From Pseudomonadota bacterium (GTDB lineage Bacteria > Pseudomonadota > Gammaproteobacteria > Pseudomonadales > Oceanobacteraceae): a DNA stretch of 64,000 nucleotides. Below are positions 19,080 through 28,195 of the stretch, one piece after another; the first letter of the stretch is position 1, and each line of letters starts with the position of its first letter. Below the pieces are notes generated by a model. That model was not told the origin of the DNA. It made no database searches and worked only from the letters and a program-made list of their open reading frames with translations. Location of the stretch: contig JAIXHJ010000001.1 of the NCBI GenBank assembly GCA_030145845.1, positions 248,001 through 312,000 of the forward strand, given 5' to 3'. The position numbers and the translations under genes are program-made.

Positions 19080-21074
19080 ATGGAAGAAAGTCTGTCTCCG
19101 GTGTCAAACTGGCTTACCAGGTACTCAAAACATAAGCTGTTTCTTGTCAGCTTCCTGCCCCTGGCACTGATTTTCACTCTGGTCGTTAAACTGGTGGTGA
19201 TGACAGACAGTCGGGCGGCACTCAATTCCCTTGTTTCTCATCAGGCCGCCCGTCTTGAAACCGCCGCCGGTATTCTCGATGCGTCAGTGCGGCTGGTGAT
19301 CTCCGACATGATGGTATTGGCCGAAACGCCGGCGCTGCAGGCTCTGACCCGGCAGAAGAGTGCTGAAGCGCTGAAGCATACCAGCCGTCTGTTTGTTGCC
19401 TTCGCCGGCGAAAAGCCTATCTATGATCAGATCCGTTATCTGGATGCCGGTGGTATGGAAATTGTGCGGGTCAATAATGGCGCGGAAAGCGGACAGAAGC
19501 CGCAGGTTGTGCCTGCCGGGCAGCTGCAGAATAAAAGTCAGCGTTACTATTTCCGCGATACAGCAGCACTGAAAGCCGGTGAGGTATATCTCTCGCCGAT
19601 GGATCTGAATATTGAAAATAATATGGTGGAAGAGCCGTATAAGCCCATGCTGCGTATGGGGACTCCGGTATACCGCGCTGATGGCACTCTGGACGGTGTC
19701 ATTATCCTGAATCTGAAGGCTGAGGCCCTGATCCGCCGTTTTACCGGCATTCTTGGTGAACACGCGCAGCCCATGCTGCTCAATAATCACGCCGACTGGC
19801 TGGTGGGGCCGGATGCGGAGCTGGAATGGGGCTTTATGTTTGGTCACCCCTCCGGCTTCAGCCGCCGCTGGCCGGCAGTCTGGCAGGCAATGCTGGAACA
19901 GGACCGCGGCCACATTACCACACAAGCCGGCCTGTTCAGCTTTAATACGGTTTATCCGGGGCGCGGTGAAATTCCTGAACGGGATCAGGAAACATTTTTC
20001 TGGAAAACGGTGACGCTGCTGTCTCCGGAACAGCTGCCATCATCCCTGATTTTCGGCAATCCCTTGTCGGCCACCATTTATATGGGAGGGCTGCTATTTC
20101 TGATGATGGTATCCGGTTATCTGGCGCACATTATTGCCGGCCGTCGCTGGCTGCACGGCGTGATCGAATACAACACCTTTCAGTACCGGGAGATTATGGC
20201 AACCCTGGGGGAGGGGGTGCTGGTACTGGATTTTGATGGTGCTGTCAGGGAAATGAATCCGGAAGCCGAACGCCTGCTGGGATGGAGCCGGCGGGATCTG
20301 CTGGGGCAGGACGCTCATGCCCTGATTCATCAGCATCCACTGGATGGTATGGACAGTGAAGACTGTCCTATCCGGCGGGTTGTGATCACCGGCGAAACTT
20401 ACCGCAGTGAGGATGAGGCTTTTATCCGCCGCGATGGTTCACGTTTTCTGGCCGGGGTGACGGCAGCACCACTGACCCGCCACGGGGTGGTGATCGGTAC
20501 GGTTCTGGCATTCCGTGACATTACGGAAATCCGCCAGCAGCAGGAAGAAATCCGCCATCTCGCCTATCACGACACCCTGACTGGTCTGCCGAACCGGCGC
20601 CTGCTGCTCGACCGTCTGGAAATGGCGCTGGCCAGCGCCAGACGCCACAGTACCTGTCTGGCACTGATGTATGTGGATCTCGATAACTTCAAGGAAGTGA
20701 ATGACAGTACAGGTCATGAAGGTGGCGATGAACTGCTGCGCCAGGTAGCCACCCATCTGGGCTGGGCTGTGCGCGAGACGGATACCGTCACCCGTCAGGG
20801 GGGCGATGAATTTATTATTCTGCTGCCGGATATCGCTAACCGGCAGCAGGCTGAAGAAATTGCCGGTCGCCTGGTGAGCCGGCTGGCAGAACCATTTTCG
20901 GTCCTCGGACACCAGGTCAGCATATCCGTCAGTGTCGGTGTGGCCTTTTATCCGGATAATGCCGGTGATATCGACAGCCTGATGAAAGCAGCTGATGGCG
21001 CTATGTATGAGGCCAAGCGTTCGGGTAAAAACCGCTATGTTATCTCTGCGGTCAGAGGTCCCGGAAACCTCTGA
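19080..21074 (+). CDS. Membrane diguanylate cyclase: dCACHE-PAS-GGDEF
   Basis: A 664-residue c-di-GMP synthase. A membrane segment near residues 22-43 is followed by a periplasmic double-Cache-like region and a second membrane segment near 337-358. A PAS domain (about 368-480) and the GGDEF domain (about 497-655) come next. The active site is intact (RQGGDEFIILL), and the product-inhibition I-site RETD sits exactly five residues before it. The protein probably senses a periplasmic ligand. There is no EAL domain, so no phosphodiesterase activity is expected. Confidence 0.92.
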   Translation: MEESLSPVSNWLTRYSKHKLFLVSFLPLALIFTLVVKLVVMTDSRAALNSLVSHQAARLETAAGILDASVRLVISDMMVLAETPALQALTRQKSAEALKHTSRLFVAFAGEKPIYDQIRYLDAGGMEIVRVNNGAESGQKPQVVPAGQLQNKSQRYYFRDTAALKAGEVYLSPMDLNIENNMVEEPYKPMLRMGTPVYRADGTLDGVIILNLKAEALIRRFTGILGEHAQPMLLNNHADWLVGPDAELEWGFMFGHPSGFSRRWPAVWQAMLEQDRGHITTQAGLFSFNTVYPGRGEIPERDQETFFWKTVTLLSPEQLPSSLIFGNPLSATIYMGGLLFLMMVSGYLAHIIAGRRWLHGVIEYNTFQYREIMATLGEGVLVLDFDGAVREMNPEAERLLGWSRRDLLGQDAHALIHQHPLDGMDSEDCPIRRVVITGETYRSEDEAFIRRDGSRFLAGVTAAPLTRHGVVIGTVLAFRDITEIRQQQEEIRHLAYHDTLTGLPNRRLLLDRLEMALASARRHSTCLALMYVDLDNFKEVNDSTGHEGGDELLRQVATHLGWAVRETDTVTRQGGDEFIILLPDIANRQQAEEIAGRLVSRLAEPFSVLGHQVSISVSVGVAFYPDNAGDIDSLMKAADGAMYEAKRSGKNRYVISAVRGPGNL

Positions 21075-21087
21075 CCGCAGCCGGTGT

Positions 21088-22281
21088 TCAGTGAGCCACC
21101 GGCTCTTCGGCGCCGTTTTTATGTCCGCTGATCAGCAGCAGGGCAATGGCAGAACAGATTCCCATCGCCACTACAATCGCCGTCACACTTTCCGGCAGCA
21201 GTGCCGAGCCGGCTGAAATAAGCCCTGCCAGAGAAAACTGTGTTGCCCCCATAACCGCCGCGGCGGTGCCGCCATGTTGCGGAAAATACTCCATGTAGCA
21301 GGCCTGAATATTTGGCGATACCGCGCCCAGCATGCCAATGGTCAGCACCATGGCCGGTACAAACAGCCAGAGGTGCGGGAAAAACTGCATGATCAGCAGC
21401 AGCAGGACAATACCGCTTACCTGTACTGTCAGTGCCCAGCGCAGGATTCTTGCCGGCGCAAAGTGATTGAGCAGACGGCGGTTGGTCAGGTTCATGATCA
21501 TCATCAGCACCACGTTGGCACCAAACAGCAGGGCAAAGGTATCCGGGCTGACACCGAAGTGGTGCTGATAAATAAAGGATGAATGGGTAATAAACAGCAG
21601 CATTACTGAAAAACCAAAGCCACCGGTCAGCATAAAGCGCATGGCCGGCCGGTTGGATAATACGGCCTTGTAGCGTGTCAGGCCGCTGACATGCGGATGA
21701 TCCGGCCGGCGGTAGCCACGGAAAACGATCAGCTTCAGTAACAGCAGAATGAGAATGCTGTACAGGCTGAGGAACATAAAAATGCCGTTCCAGCCCAGAT
21801 GTTTCAGCAACAGACTGCCCAGTGACGGCGCAATGGCCGGTGCCATCACCATCAGCAGGCCAATGAGGCTGAAAAAGCGTGCGGCTTCACGCCCGGACAG
21901 GCGGTCGCGGACCAGGGCCGGTACGCAGACCATTACCCAGCCGCCACCGAATGCCTGCAATGTACGCAGCAGCAGAAATTCATTGATGGATGAGGCGTAA
22001 CTGACGGCAAGGCTGGCAACGGTAAACAGGCTCAGCCCGGCGAGCATGATTTTGTCGCGGCCGAAACGATCCGACAGCGGCCCGCCAAACAGCTGGCCGA
22101 AGGCGAGTACAAACACATACACCGAGATGGTCAGCGATACCTGATGAATGCTCACATTCAGATTGTCGGCGATGGCCGGGAAGGCAGGCAGATACGTGTC
22201 CAGAGCCAGTGGCCCCAGTGCCATGGTCATGGCCAGCAGGGCGGCAATCAGCGGGTGATTATGTCGGGTGGTTGGCGACAA
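21088..22281 (-). CDS. Bcr/CflA-type multidrug MFS transporter
   Basis: A 397-residue major facilitator with 12 predicted membrane segments. The N-terminal LGPLALDTYLPAFP and FGGPLSDRFGRDKIM (loop 2-3 motif A) are typical of the Bcr/CflA drug:H+ antiporter group. The start codon appears to be TTG at 22279-22281, with AGGAG ten bases upstream. It is convergent with the diguanylate cyclase. The substrate is not readable from sequence. Confidence 0.9.
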   Translation of the reverse strand: MSPTTRHNHPLIAALLAMTMALGPLALDTYLPAFPAIADNLNVSIHQVSLTISVYVFVLAFGQLFGGPLSDRFGRDKIMLAGLSLFTVASLAVSYASSINEFLLLRTLQAFGGGWVMVCVPALVRDRLSGREAARFFSLIGLLMVMAPAIAPSLGSLLLKHLGWNGIFMFLSLYSILILLLLKLIVFRGYRRPDHPHVSGLTRYKAVLSNRPAMRFMLTGGFGFSVMLLFITHSSFIYQHHFGVSPDTFALLFGANVVLMMIMNLTNRRLLNHFAPARILRWALTVQVSGIVLLLLIMQFFPHLWLFVPAMVLTIGMLGAVSPNIQACYMEYFPQHGGTAAAVMGATQFSLAGLISAGSALLPESVTAIVVAMGICSAIALLLISGHKNGAEEPVAH

Positions 22282-22474
22282 GGTCTCTGTGCTCCTGAGA
22301 AAAAGATAAGTCTAGCGGTTGCTGGGTAAAAAACGGGTTAACGCCGGCAGCCGTTTGTCATTTTCTGCTGAACAGATCGTTGCATACGGGTCAGGATCTG
22401 ATTGACGCTGTTCTGTATCTCAGGCAGGTTGTTACAATCAGAATTTAAAACGGGCTAATAACCGGAGCAGAAGT

Positions 22475-23020
22475 ATGAGTATTTACGGCACAGAAGTAAA
22501 AAAGATTACAGGTGAAATTGTCAGCCTGGAGGATTATGCAGGTAAAGTCCTGCTGATTGTGAACGTGGCGTCAAAATGCGGCCTGACCCCGCAGTACGAA
22601 GGACTGGAAGCGCTGTATAAAGAAAAGGCAGCCAGCGGTCTGGAGATTCTGGGCTTTCCGTGCAACCAGTTTCTGGGTCAGGAGCCGGGTAGTGAAGAGG
22701 AAATTCAGCAGTTCTGCAGCGTCACATATAACGTGACATTTCCATTGTTCGGTAAAATTGAAGTCAATGGCGCCGGTCGTCACCCGCTGTATCAGCAATT
22801 AATTGCTGCACAGCCTGAGGCGGTAAAAACAGCTGATGAAGGACTTAAAACCAAGCTGGGTGCGAAAGATCTGCTGCCGGAAAATGACACAGATATTATG
22901 TGGAATTTTGAAAAATTTCTGATCGGCAAAAACGGTGAGGTTCTGGCGCGCTTTGCTCCGGATATCGCGCCGGACAGTGATGTTCTTCAGGATGCCATTG
23001 CCAAAGCGCTGGCAGCCTGA
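22475..23020 (+). CDS. Glutathione peroxidase family protein (thiol peroxidase, BtuE-like)
   Basis: A 181-residue peroxidase with the family motifs NVASKCGLTPQY (peroxidatic Cys35), LGFPCNQFLGQEPG (Gln in the catalytic tetrad; second Cys63) and WNFEKFLI. It uses Cys rather than selenocysteine. It reduces hydroperoxides with thioredoxin or glutathione. A monocistronic gene with its own terminator. Confidence 0.92.
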   Translation: MSIYGTEVKKITGEIVSLEDYAGKVLLIVNVASKCGLTPQYEGLEALYKEKAASGLEILGFPCNQFLGQEPGSEEEIQQFCSVTYNVTFPLFGKIEVNGAGRHPLYQQLIAAQPEAVKTADEGLKTKLGAKDLLPENDTDIMWNFEKFLIGKNGEVLARFAPDIAPDSDVLQDAIAKALAA

Positions 23021-23027
23021 ATGAAAT

Positions 23028-23053
23028 AAGCGCCACTCATGTGGCGCTTTTTT
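23028..23053 (+). terminator. Terminator after the peroxidase gene
   Basis: A 9-bp stem (AAGCGCCAC/GTGGCGCTT) with loop TCAT and a T-run, eight bases after the stop codon. Confidence 0.95.
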
Positions 23054-23078
23054 ATGCAGCCGGAAAAAGGGGACGAGT

Positions 23079-23474
23079 ATGCTGAAGGGAAGTTGTCTGT
23101 GTGGCGGAATCGGCTACGAAATTGATGGTGATCTGGGGCCGGCGATGATCTGCCATTGTTCAAAATGCCGTAAAGCCAATGGTTCGGCTTTTGCGGTTAA
23201 TGCGCAGGTGGCGGTCAGTGACTTCCGCATTGTCCGTGGCCGGGAACTGCTCTCCGAATACGAATCCAGTCCGGGTGTATTCCGCACGTTCTGTCAGCGC
23301 TGTGCGTCCCCGCTGTACAGCCGGCGCCCATCCATGCCGGACGCGTACCGTCTGCGTGTCGGTACGCTGGATAGCGAGGTGGATATCCGTCCGCAGGCTC
23401 ATATTTTTGTTGCGTCCAAAGCCAGCTGGGATCTGATCTGTGATCATATTCCGCAGTTTGCAGAGCGCCCCTGA
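23079..23474 (+). CDS. GFA-domain protein (glutathione-dependent formaldehyde-activating fold)
   Basis: A 131-residue zinc-binding protein. The Mss4-like zinc ligands are visible: GSCLCGG (Cys6, Cys8), CHCSKCRK (Cys25, 27, 30) and FCQRCASPLY (CxxC near 74-77). GFA-fold proteins are often annotated as S-(hydroxymethyl)glutathione synthases, but most are uncharacterised. GGGACGAG precedes the ATG. It lies between a peroxidase and a flavin reductase, so a small stress or detoxification neighbourhood is plausible. Confidence 0.85.
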   Translation: MLKGSCLCGGIGYEIDGDLGPAMICHCSKCRKANGSAFAVNAQVAVSDFRIVRGRELLSEYESSPGVFRTFCQRCASPLYSRRPSMPDAYRLRVGTLDSEVDIRPQAHIFVASKASWDLICDHIPQFAERP

Positions 23475-23475
23475 C

Positions 23476-23513
23476 GCATAAAAAAGCCCGGTCTCAGCCG
23501 GGCTTTTTTATGC
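23476..23513. terminator. Bidirectional terminator
   Basis: A perfect 16-bp inverted repeat (outer GCATAAAAAAGCCCGG) with a 6-base loop. The A/T outer part provides a T-run on both strands. It separates the convergent GFA gene and the flavin reductase gene. Confidence 0.95.
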
Positions 23514-23517
23514 CGCT

Positions 23518-24591
23518 TCAGGCCATGGTCGGGTAATCGGTATAGCCTTCAGCACCGGAGGTGTAGAACGTATTCTGATCCGGTGTGTTCAGTTCTGCAC
23601 CGGCCTGCACGCGTTGCGGCAGATCCGGGTTGGCGAGGAAGCCGGTACCGAAAGCCACAGAATCGGCTTGTTTCCCTGCCAGACACTGAGCGGCCTCAGC
23701 CGGACTGTACCCCATATTAACCATCAGGTGGCCGTTGTAGGCGGCGCGGGCAATGCTGATGACATCGGCCTGCTGCAGACCGAAGAAATCAGCGCGCATC
23801 AGATGCAGATACGCCAGATCAAAACGGCTCAGATGTTCTGCCAGCCAGCGCGTCCAGCCCTGCGGATCACTGTCTTTCATACTGTTAAAACTGTTCAGCG
23901 GTGATAAGCGTACACCAACCCGGTGGCTGCCGATTTCGGCGCTTACCGCTTCCAGTACTTCGGTCAGGAAACGCGCGCGGTTGACGAGGGAGCCACCGTA
24001 TTCATCGGTGCGCTGATTGGCGCTGTCGCGCAGGAACTGATCAATCAGGTAACCGTTGGCGGCATGAATTTCGACGCCGTCAAAACCCGCAGCAATGGCA
24101 TTGGCCGCACCCTGACGGAAATCTTCCACCAGGTCGGTAATTTCCGATTTGGTCAGCGCACGCGGCACGGTGTAGGGTTTTTTCCCCTGCGGGGTGTGCA
24201 CTTCATCGTCAATGGCGATGGCACTGGGAGCAACGCATTCCTGACCATCGTTGAGCAGTGGATGCGCCGCGCGGCCAGCGTGCCAGATCTGCATGAAAAT
24301 ACGGCCGCCGGCATTGTGCACGGCTTCCGTCGTTTTCTTCCAGCCGGCAATCTGTTCGGCCGAATAAATGCCGGGATCATTACCGAAGGCCGAGGTCTTT
24401 TCCGTCACCATGGTGCATTCTGTAATCAGCAGGCCGGCACTGGCGCGCTGGGAATAATATTCAGCCATCAGGGTATTGGGCTGATGATTGATGGCACGGC
24501 AGCGGGTGAGGGGTGCCATGACAAAACGGTTAGGCAGTTCCAGATCGCCCAGACCCACGGGTATAAACAGGGGAGCAGTATCTGCTGACAT
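23518..24591 (-). CDS. Old Yellow Enzyme family alkene reductase (NemA-like)
   Basis: A 357-residue FMN-dependent ene-reductase that uses NAD(P)H to reduce electrophilic C=C bonds or nitro compounds. It shows NRFVMAPLTRCRA (FMN contact), QIWHAGRAAHP, the active-site FDGVEIHAANGYLIDQFL with the His-Asn pair, and YGGSLVNRARF. Length fits NemA. It is a single gene with a bidirectional terminator at its end. Its regulator is not adjacent. Confidence 0.93.
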   Translation of the reverse strand: MSADTAPLFIPVGLGDLELPNRFVMAPLTRCRAINHQPNTLMAEYYSQRASAGLLITECTMVTEKTSAFGNDPGIYSAEQIAGWKKTTEAVHNAGGRIFMQIWHAGRAAHPLLNDGQECVAPSAIAIDDEVHTPQGKKPYTVPRALTKSEITDLVEDFRQGAANAIAAGFDGVEIHAANGYLIDQFLRDSANQRTDEYGGSLVNRARFLTEVLEAVSAEIGSHRVGVRLSPLNSFNSMKDSDPQGWTRWLAEHLSRFDLAYLHLMRADFFGLQQADVISIARAAYNGHLMVNMGYSPAEAAQCLAGKQADSVAFGTGFLANPDLPQRVQAGAELNTPDQNTFYTSGAEGYTDYPTMA

Positions 24592-24799
24592 AAATATTCT
24601 CCATCAGGAATGTGACTGGTGCCGGGACACCGGTGCAGAGCGCTTTATATAGTGTGGTCAGCGGCGGCGCTTTTAATCTGTTTTTTGCGCAACAGACTGT
24701 TGATGTGGCTGATCAGTTCAGCGCGCCGGACTTGACCGCGATGTCAGCAACGGGATAGCGTGCCTCAGTATCTGATGACTCTGTGGTAAGGAAATGCCA

Positions 24800-25717
24800 G
24801 TGAAAGCCGTAATTCTTGATGCCGATACCTTAGGTGACGATATTGATCTGACGCCGCTGCGTAATGTGGTCACTGATCTGCGGATTTACGGCACGACGGC
24901 GGCGGAGCAACTGAAGGAACATCTGGCAGATGCCGATCTGATTCTGACCAATAAAGTTGTGATACCGGACTGGGCGCTGGCCGGCCGCAAAGCTGTGCTG
25001 GTGCTGGCCACGGGCACCAACAATATTGATCTGCAGGCGGCAGCGGAACAGGGCGTACCGGTATTGAATGTCAGTAATTACGGTACGGCCTCGGTGGCGC
25101 AGCACACGCTGATGCTGATTCTGGCGCTGGCGGCACGGCTGCCGCTTTATCAGCAGGATATGGCGCTGGGGATGTGGCAGCAAAGCCCGTTTTTCTGCCT
25201 GCTCGGTCACCGCACTACGGAACTGGCTGGTAAGACGCTGGTAATTGCCGGCAGCGGGGCGCTCGGTACGGCGGTGGCTAAGCTGGCCGAAGCCTTTGCG
25301 ATGAAGGTTATTTTCTGTGCCCGGCCAGGGGCGGAAAACGACAGCCGGCCGGACTTCAACAGTCTGCTGCCACAGGCGGATGTGGTGAGTTTTCATTGCC
25401 CGCTGAATGAACATACCCGCCATCTGCTGAACGCCGGTAACCTGGCGGATATCCGTCCCGGCTGCCTGGTGGTGAACTGTGCCCGTGGTGGCATTATTGA
25501 TGAAGAGGCAGCCCTGCAGGCGCTGCAGGACGGGCGTCTGGGCGGTCTGGCGGTTGATGTACTGCCACAGGAGCCGCCCCGGCAGGGGCACATGCTGCTG
25601 GATGCGCTGGCGCAGCCGCTGAACCTGATTGTTACGCCGCATAACGCCTGGATCAGCCCACAGGCGCGGCAGAATATCGTGAATATCACGGCAGACAATA
25701 TCGCCGGTCTCAGTTAA
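24800..25717 (+). CDS. D-2-hydroxyacid dehydrogenase (glycerate dehydrogenase-like)
   Basis: An NAD-dependent dehydrogenase of about 305 residues. The Rossmann motif GSGALGTAV, the catalytic Arg in NCARGGIID, the Glu in PQEPP and the His in TPHNAW are all present, so it should be active. It most resembles HprA-type hydroxypyruvate reductases. An ATG at 24794 is too close to the AAGGA site (24787-24792 region). The GTG at 24800 has seven-base spacing and gives MKAVILDADTLG, which matches the family, so I prefer it. Confidence 0.88.
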   Translation: MKAVILDADTLGDDIDLTPLRNVVTDLRIYGTTAAEQLKEHLADADLILTNKVVIPDWALAGRKAVLVLATGTNNIDLQAAAEQGVPVLNVSNYGTASVAQHTLMLILALAARLPLYQQDMALGMWQQSPFFCLLGHRTTELAGKTLVIAGSGALGTAVAKLAEAFAMKVIFCARPGAENDSRPDFNSLLPQADVVSFHCPLNEHTRHLLNAGNLADIRPGCLVVNCARGGIIDEEAALQALQDGRLGGLAVDVLPQEPPRQGHMLLDALAQPLNLIVTPHNAWISPQARQNIVNITADNIAGLS

Positions 25718-25828
25718 TGAATTCTTAAACGGAATTCAAAGTATAAAATTAATTCCTTTTACAGATAATTAAAGCCGGCGCATCCTTGCCCTCCCGTTGT
25801 CGCAGAGTCTTGCCTCCGAGAGGTCTCT

Positions 25829-26716
25829 ATGTGGATTTTTATCACCTTATTTGCCGCTGCCTGCCAGTCGGTGCGCACCGCCTATCAGAACAGCCTCTCA
25901 CGTGAAGCCGGTTTCCTGCATGCCACCATGGCGCGTTCATTGTTTGGCCTGCCGCTGGTCACCCTGTATGTCATTGCCTGCTGGCTGCTGATCGGCAGTA
26001 CCCCGGTGGTCAGCAACCTGTTCTGGCTGGCGGCGACCGTCTGTGCCATCGCCCAGATTCTGGCAACTTATTTTATGTTACGGGTTTTTCATTCCGGCAG
26101 TTTTGCCCTCGGGACACTGCTGGCAAAAACCGAAGCCGTGCTGGCGGCACTGATCGGTTTACCTGTGCTGCATCATGCTTTAAATGCCACTGCCTGGGCG
26201 GGTATTGTGCTGGGTGTTGCCGGGGCACTGGTGATGAGTGTGAAGTGGCAGAATTTACTGCGCGCGCATAAAGATATGTCGTTGTTAATGGGGCTGGCGA
26301 GTGGCTTCTGTTTTGCCATTACCTCCGTGGCGGCATCGGTTGCCAGTCATGCCTTATCGGGATCACTGATTACCAATGCCGGTGTCACGCTGTGGTATGT
26401 GCTGGCACTGCAGTCGCTGATCCTGTGCAGCATTCAGATGGTTAAAAGCCGGGATCTGCTGGCGCCGCTGCGCGCCAATCTGAAACTCAGCATGCAGGTG
26501 GGGGTGCTCAGCTCGCTGGGTTCCATTGGCTGGTTTACCGGTTTTGCTCTGGTGAATCCGGCACTGGTGAAAACCCTGGGGCAGGCCGAAATTATCGGCA
26601 CCCTGTATTTTTCAAAAATCCGCTTCGGCGAAAATATCAGCCGTCAGCAATGGCTGGGCGGGGCGATGATTGTGATCAGCGTATTACTGGTTACGCTGGC
26701 GGCTCAGGCTGAATAA
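25829..26716 (+). CDS. DMT-family (EamA) membrane transporter
   Basis: A 295-residue protein with about ten membrane segments in two EamA halves, typical of the drug/metabolite transporter superfamily. The substrate is unknown. GAGAGG precedes the ATG. Its last 13 bases overlap the convergent DUF1772 gene. Confidence 0.82.
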   Translation: MWIFITLFAAACQSVRTAYQNSLSREAGFLHATMARSLFGLPLVTLYVIACWLLIGSTPVVSNLFWLAATVCAIAQILATYFMLRVFHSGSFALGTLLAKTEAVLAALIGLPVLHHALNATAWAGIVLGVAGALVMSVKWQNLLRAHKDMSLLMGLASGFCFAITSVAASVASHALSGSLITNAGVTLWYVLALQSLILCSIQMVKSRDLLAPLRANLKLSMQVGVLSSLGSIGWFTGFALVNPALVKTLGQAEIIGTLYFSKIRFGENISRQQWLGGAMIVISVLLVTLAAQAE

Positions 26717-27156
26717 ATCAGCACCGCAGCCAGCAGTGAACTGATGGTGCGCAGGTGATTCCAGCGAGTCCATCGCCGGCAGTAATGGGCCCAGAAACGG
26801 CGGTCAGGGTCGTGCTCCAGCCGCTGTTCCAGCTGGTGGTTCAGCGGCACATTGAACAGCCCGGTGCAGAGCAGCATACCAATCAGATAGATCAGGCTGC
26901 CGCTGAACAGAACAGGGCTGAAGGGTATCAGCAGTCCGTGCAGCAGCAGGAACAAGGCAAGCAGTGACGACAGTACAAACAGCGGCACAAACAGGGATCT
27001 GACAATAACCCGGTTTATTTCTGTCATGGCGTGGGCCCCGGCGGGTACGGCAGCCAGAGCCTGCATAACGAAAGCAGAAAAAACAAAATAAATGCCGCCC
27101 ATCGCCGCCATGCTGATCACCGCTACGGCCTGCAGCAGTAAAAACAGAGTATCCAT
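26704..27156 (-). CDS. DUF1772 (anthrone oxygenase-like) membrane protein
   Basis: A 150-residue protein with four predicted membrane segments and a conserved R-x-x-W-x-x-H-Y pattern before the third helix, as in DUF1772. Some fungal relatives act as anthrone oxygenases; the bacterial role is unknown. It starts 44 bases after the stop of the NAD(P)-binding protein gene and is probably in its operon, divergent from an AraC-type regulator. Confidence 0.75.
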   Translation of the reverse strand: MDTLFLLLQAVAVISMAAMGGIYFVFSAFVMQALAAVPAGAHAMTEINRVIVRSLFVPLFVLSSLLALFLLLHGLLIPFSPVLFSGSLIYLIGMLLCTGLFNVPLNHQLEQRLEHDPDRRFWAHYCRRWTRWNHLRTISSLLAAVLIYSA

Positions 27157-27200
27157 CGATCATCCCCTTATGCTGTGTGTCAGTGTCTGTCGTCTGTGAT

Positions 27201-28046
27201 TCAGGCGTGGCAGGCCTGAGGCCAGATTTCTGCGGCCAGGGTTCTGCTGACGTAGTCGGCAAAGGACGTGGCATCGCGTCCCAGTGCGTCGCGCACGCCC
27301 TGTGCGGTGCTGGCATTACGGCCGTCGAGCACGTTGCTGAATAATTCGTTCAGCAGCCACAGCAGGTCACGGGAGGCGCCCTGTTGTTGCAGGGCCTGCA
27401 GCCAGTCGGCCAGTGGCACCTGCGTATAACGTACGGGACGTCCGCTCTGACGGCTGATTTCAGCCACGCAGTCAGCAAAGGTCAGTAATTCAGGGCCGGT
27501 CACTTCAAACACCCGGTTGCGCAGTTCCGGCCGGGTCAGGGCAGCGATGGCCACGGCGGCAATATCGTCGGCATCGGTAAACGGCTCCCTGACATCGCCG
27601 GCGGGCAGTATGAGTTCACCGTTCATAATGCCTTCGGCCATAAAGCTCTCGCTGAAATTCTGCATAAACCAGGACGCGCGTACGACGTTCCAGGACAGGC
27701 CGCTGTCGATAATGACCTGTTCAGCGCGTTGTGCGCCTTCCTCACCACGTCCGGACAGCAGTACCAGATGATTGACCTGCTGCCGGCGGGCGCAGTCAAC
27801 CAGCTGGCGTATCGCCTCTTCCGCCTGGGGCAGAGCCAGATCCGGATGGTAAGTAATGTAGGCACTGCCGGCACCGGCCAATACCTGGTCCCACTGATCC
27901 GGCTGCGTCCAGTCAAAGGCTGGCGTGGTTGAGCGTGCAGCGGCGCGCAGGGGAATGTTGCGTGCGGCCAGTCCGCTGGCCACGCGGCGCCCGGTTTTAC
28001 CGGTGGCACCGATGATAACGATGGGTTTCTGTTGTTGATCAGTCAT
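27201..28046 (-). CDS. NAD(P)-binding atypical SDR (NmrA/ergot-like)
   Basis: A 281-residue protein with the dinucleotide motif GATGKTGRRVASGL at residues 12-25 and an NmrA-like body (VVRASWFMQNFSE). Such proteins act as reductases or redox sensors; the substrate is unknown. The ATG at 28046 has AGGAG seven bases upstream. The open frame to 28112 is not needed. It is divergent from an AraC regulator (150-base gap), a common layout for a regulator and its target. Confidence 0.85.
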   Translation of the reverse strand: MTDQQQKPIVIIGATGKTGRRVASGLAARNIPLRAAARSTTPAFDWTQPDQWDQVLAGAGSAYITYHPDLALPQAEEAIRQLVDCARRQQVNHLVLLSGRGEEGAQRAEQVIIDSGLSWNVVRASWFMQNFSESFMAEGIMNGELILPAGDVREPFTDADDIAAVAIAALTRPELRNRVFEVTGPELLTFADCVAEISRQSGRPVRYTQVPLADWLQALQQQGASRDLLWLLNELFSNVLDGRNASTAQGVRDALGRDATSFADYVSRTLAAEIWPQACHA

Positions 28047-28195
28047 GTGATTGCTCCTTCCGTCCGTATTGAATACGGGGGTCAGTTTCTCCCGTCGGCT
28101 CAGGATGAACAATCACAGCAAGTCCGGTTTTATTGACTGATCGTCCTGAGGCTGTGATGATCCTCTGCATCTGATGTCTGTCCGGAGGCTCTGTG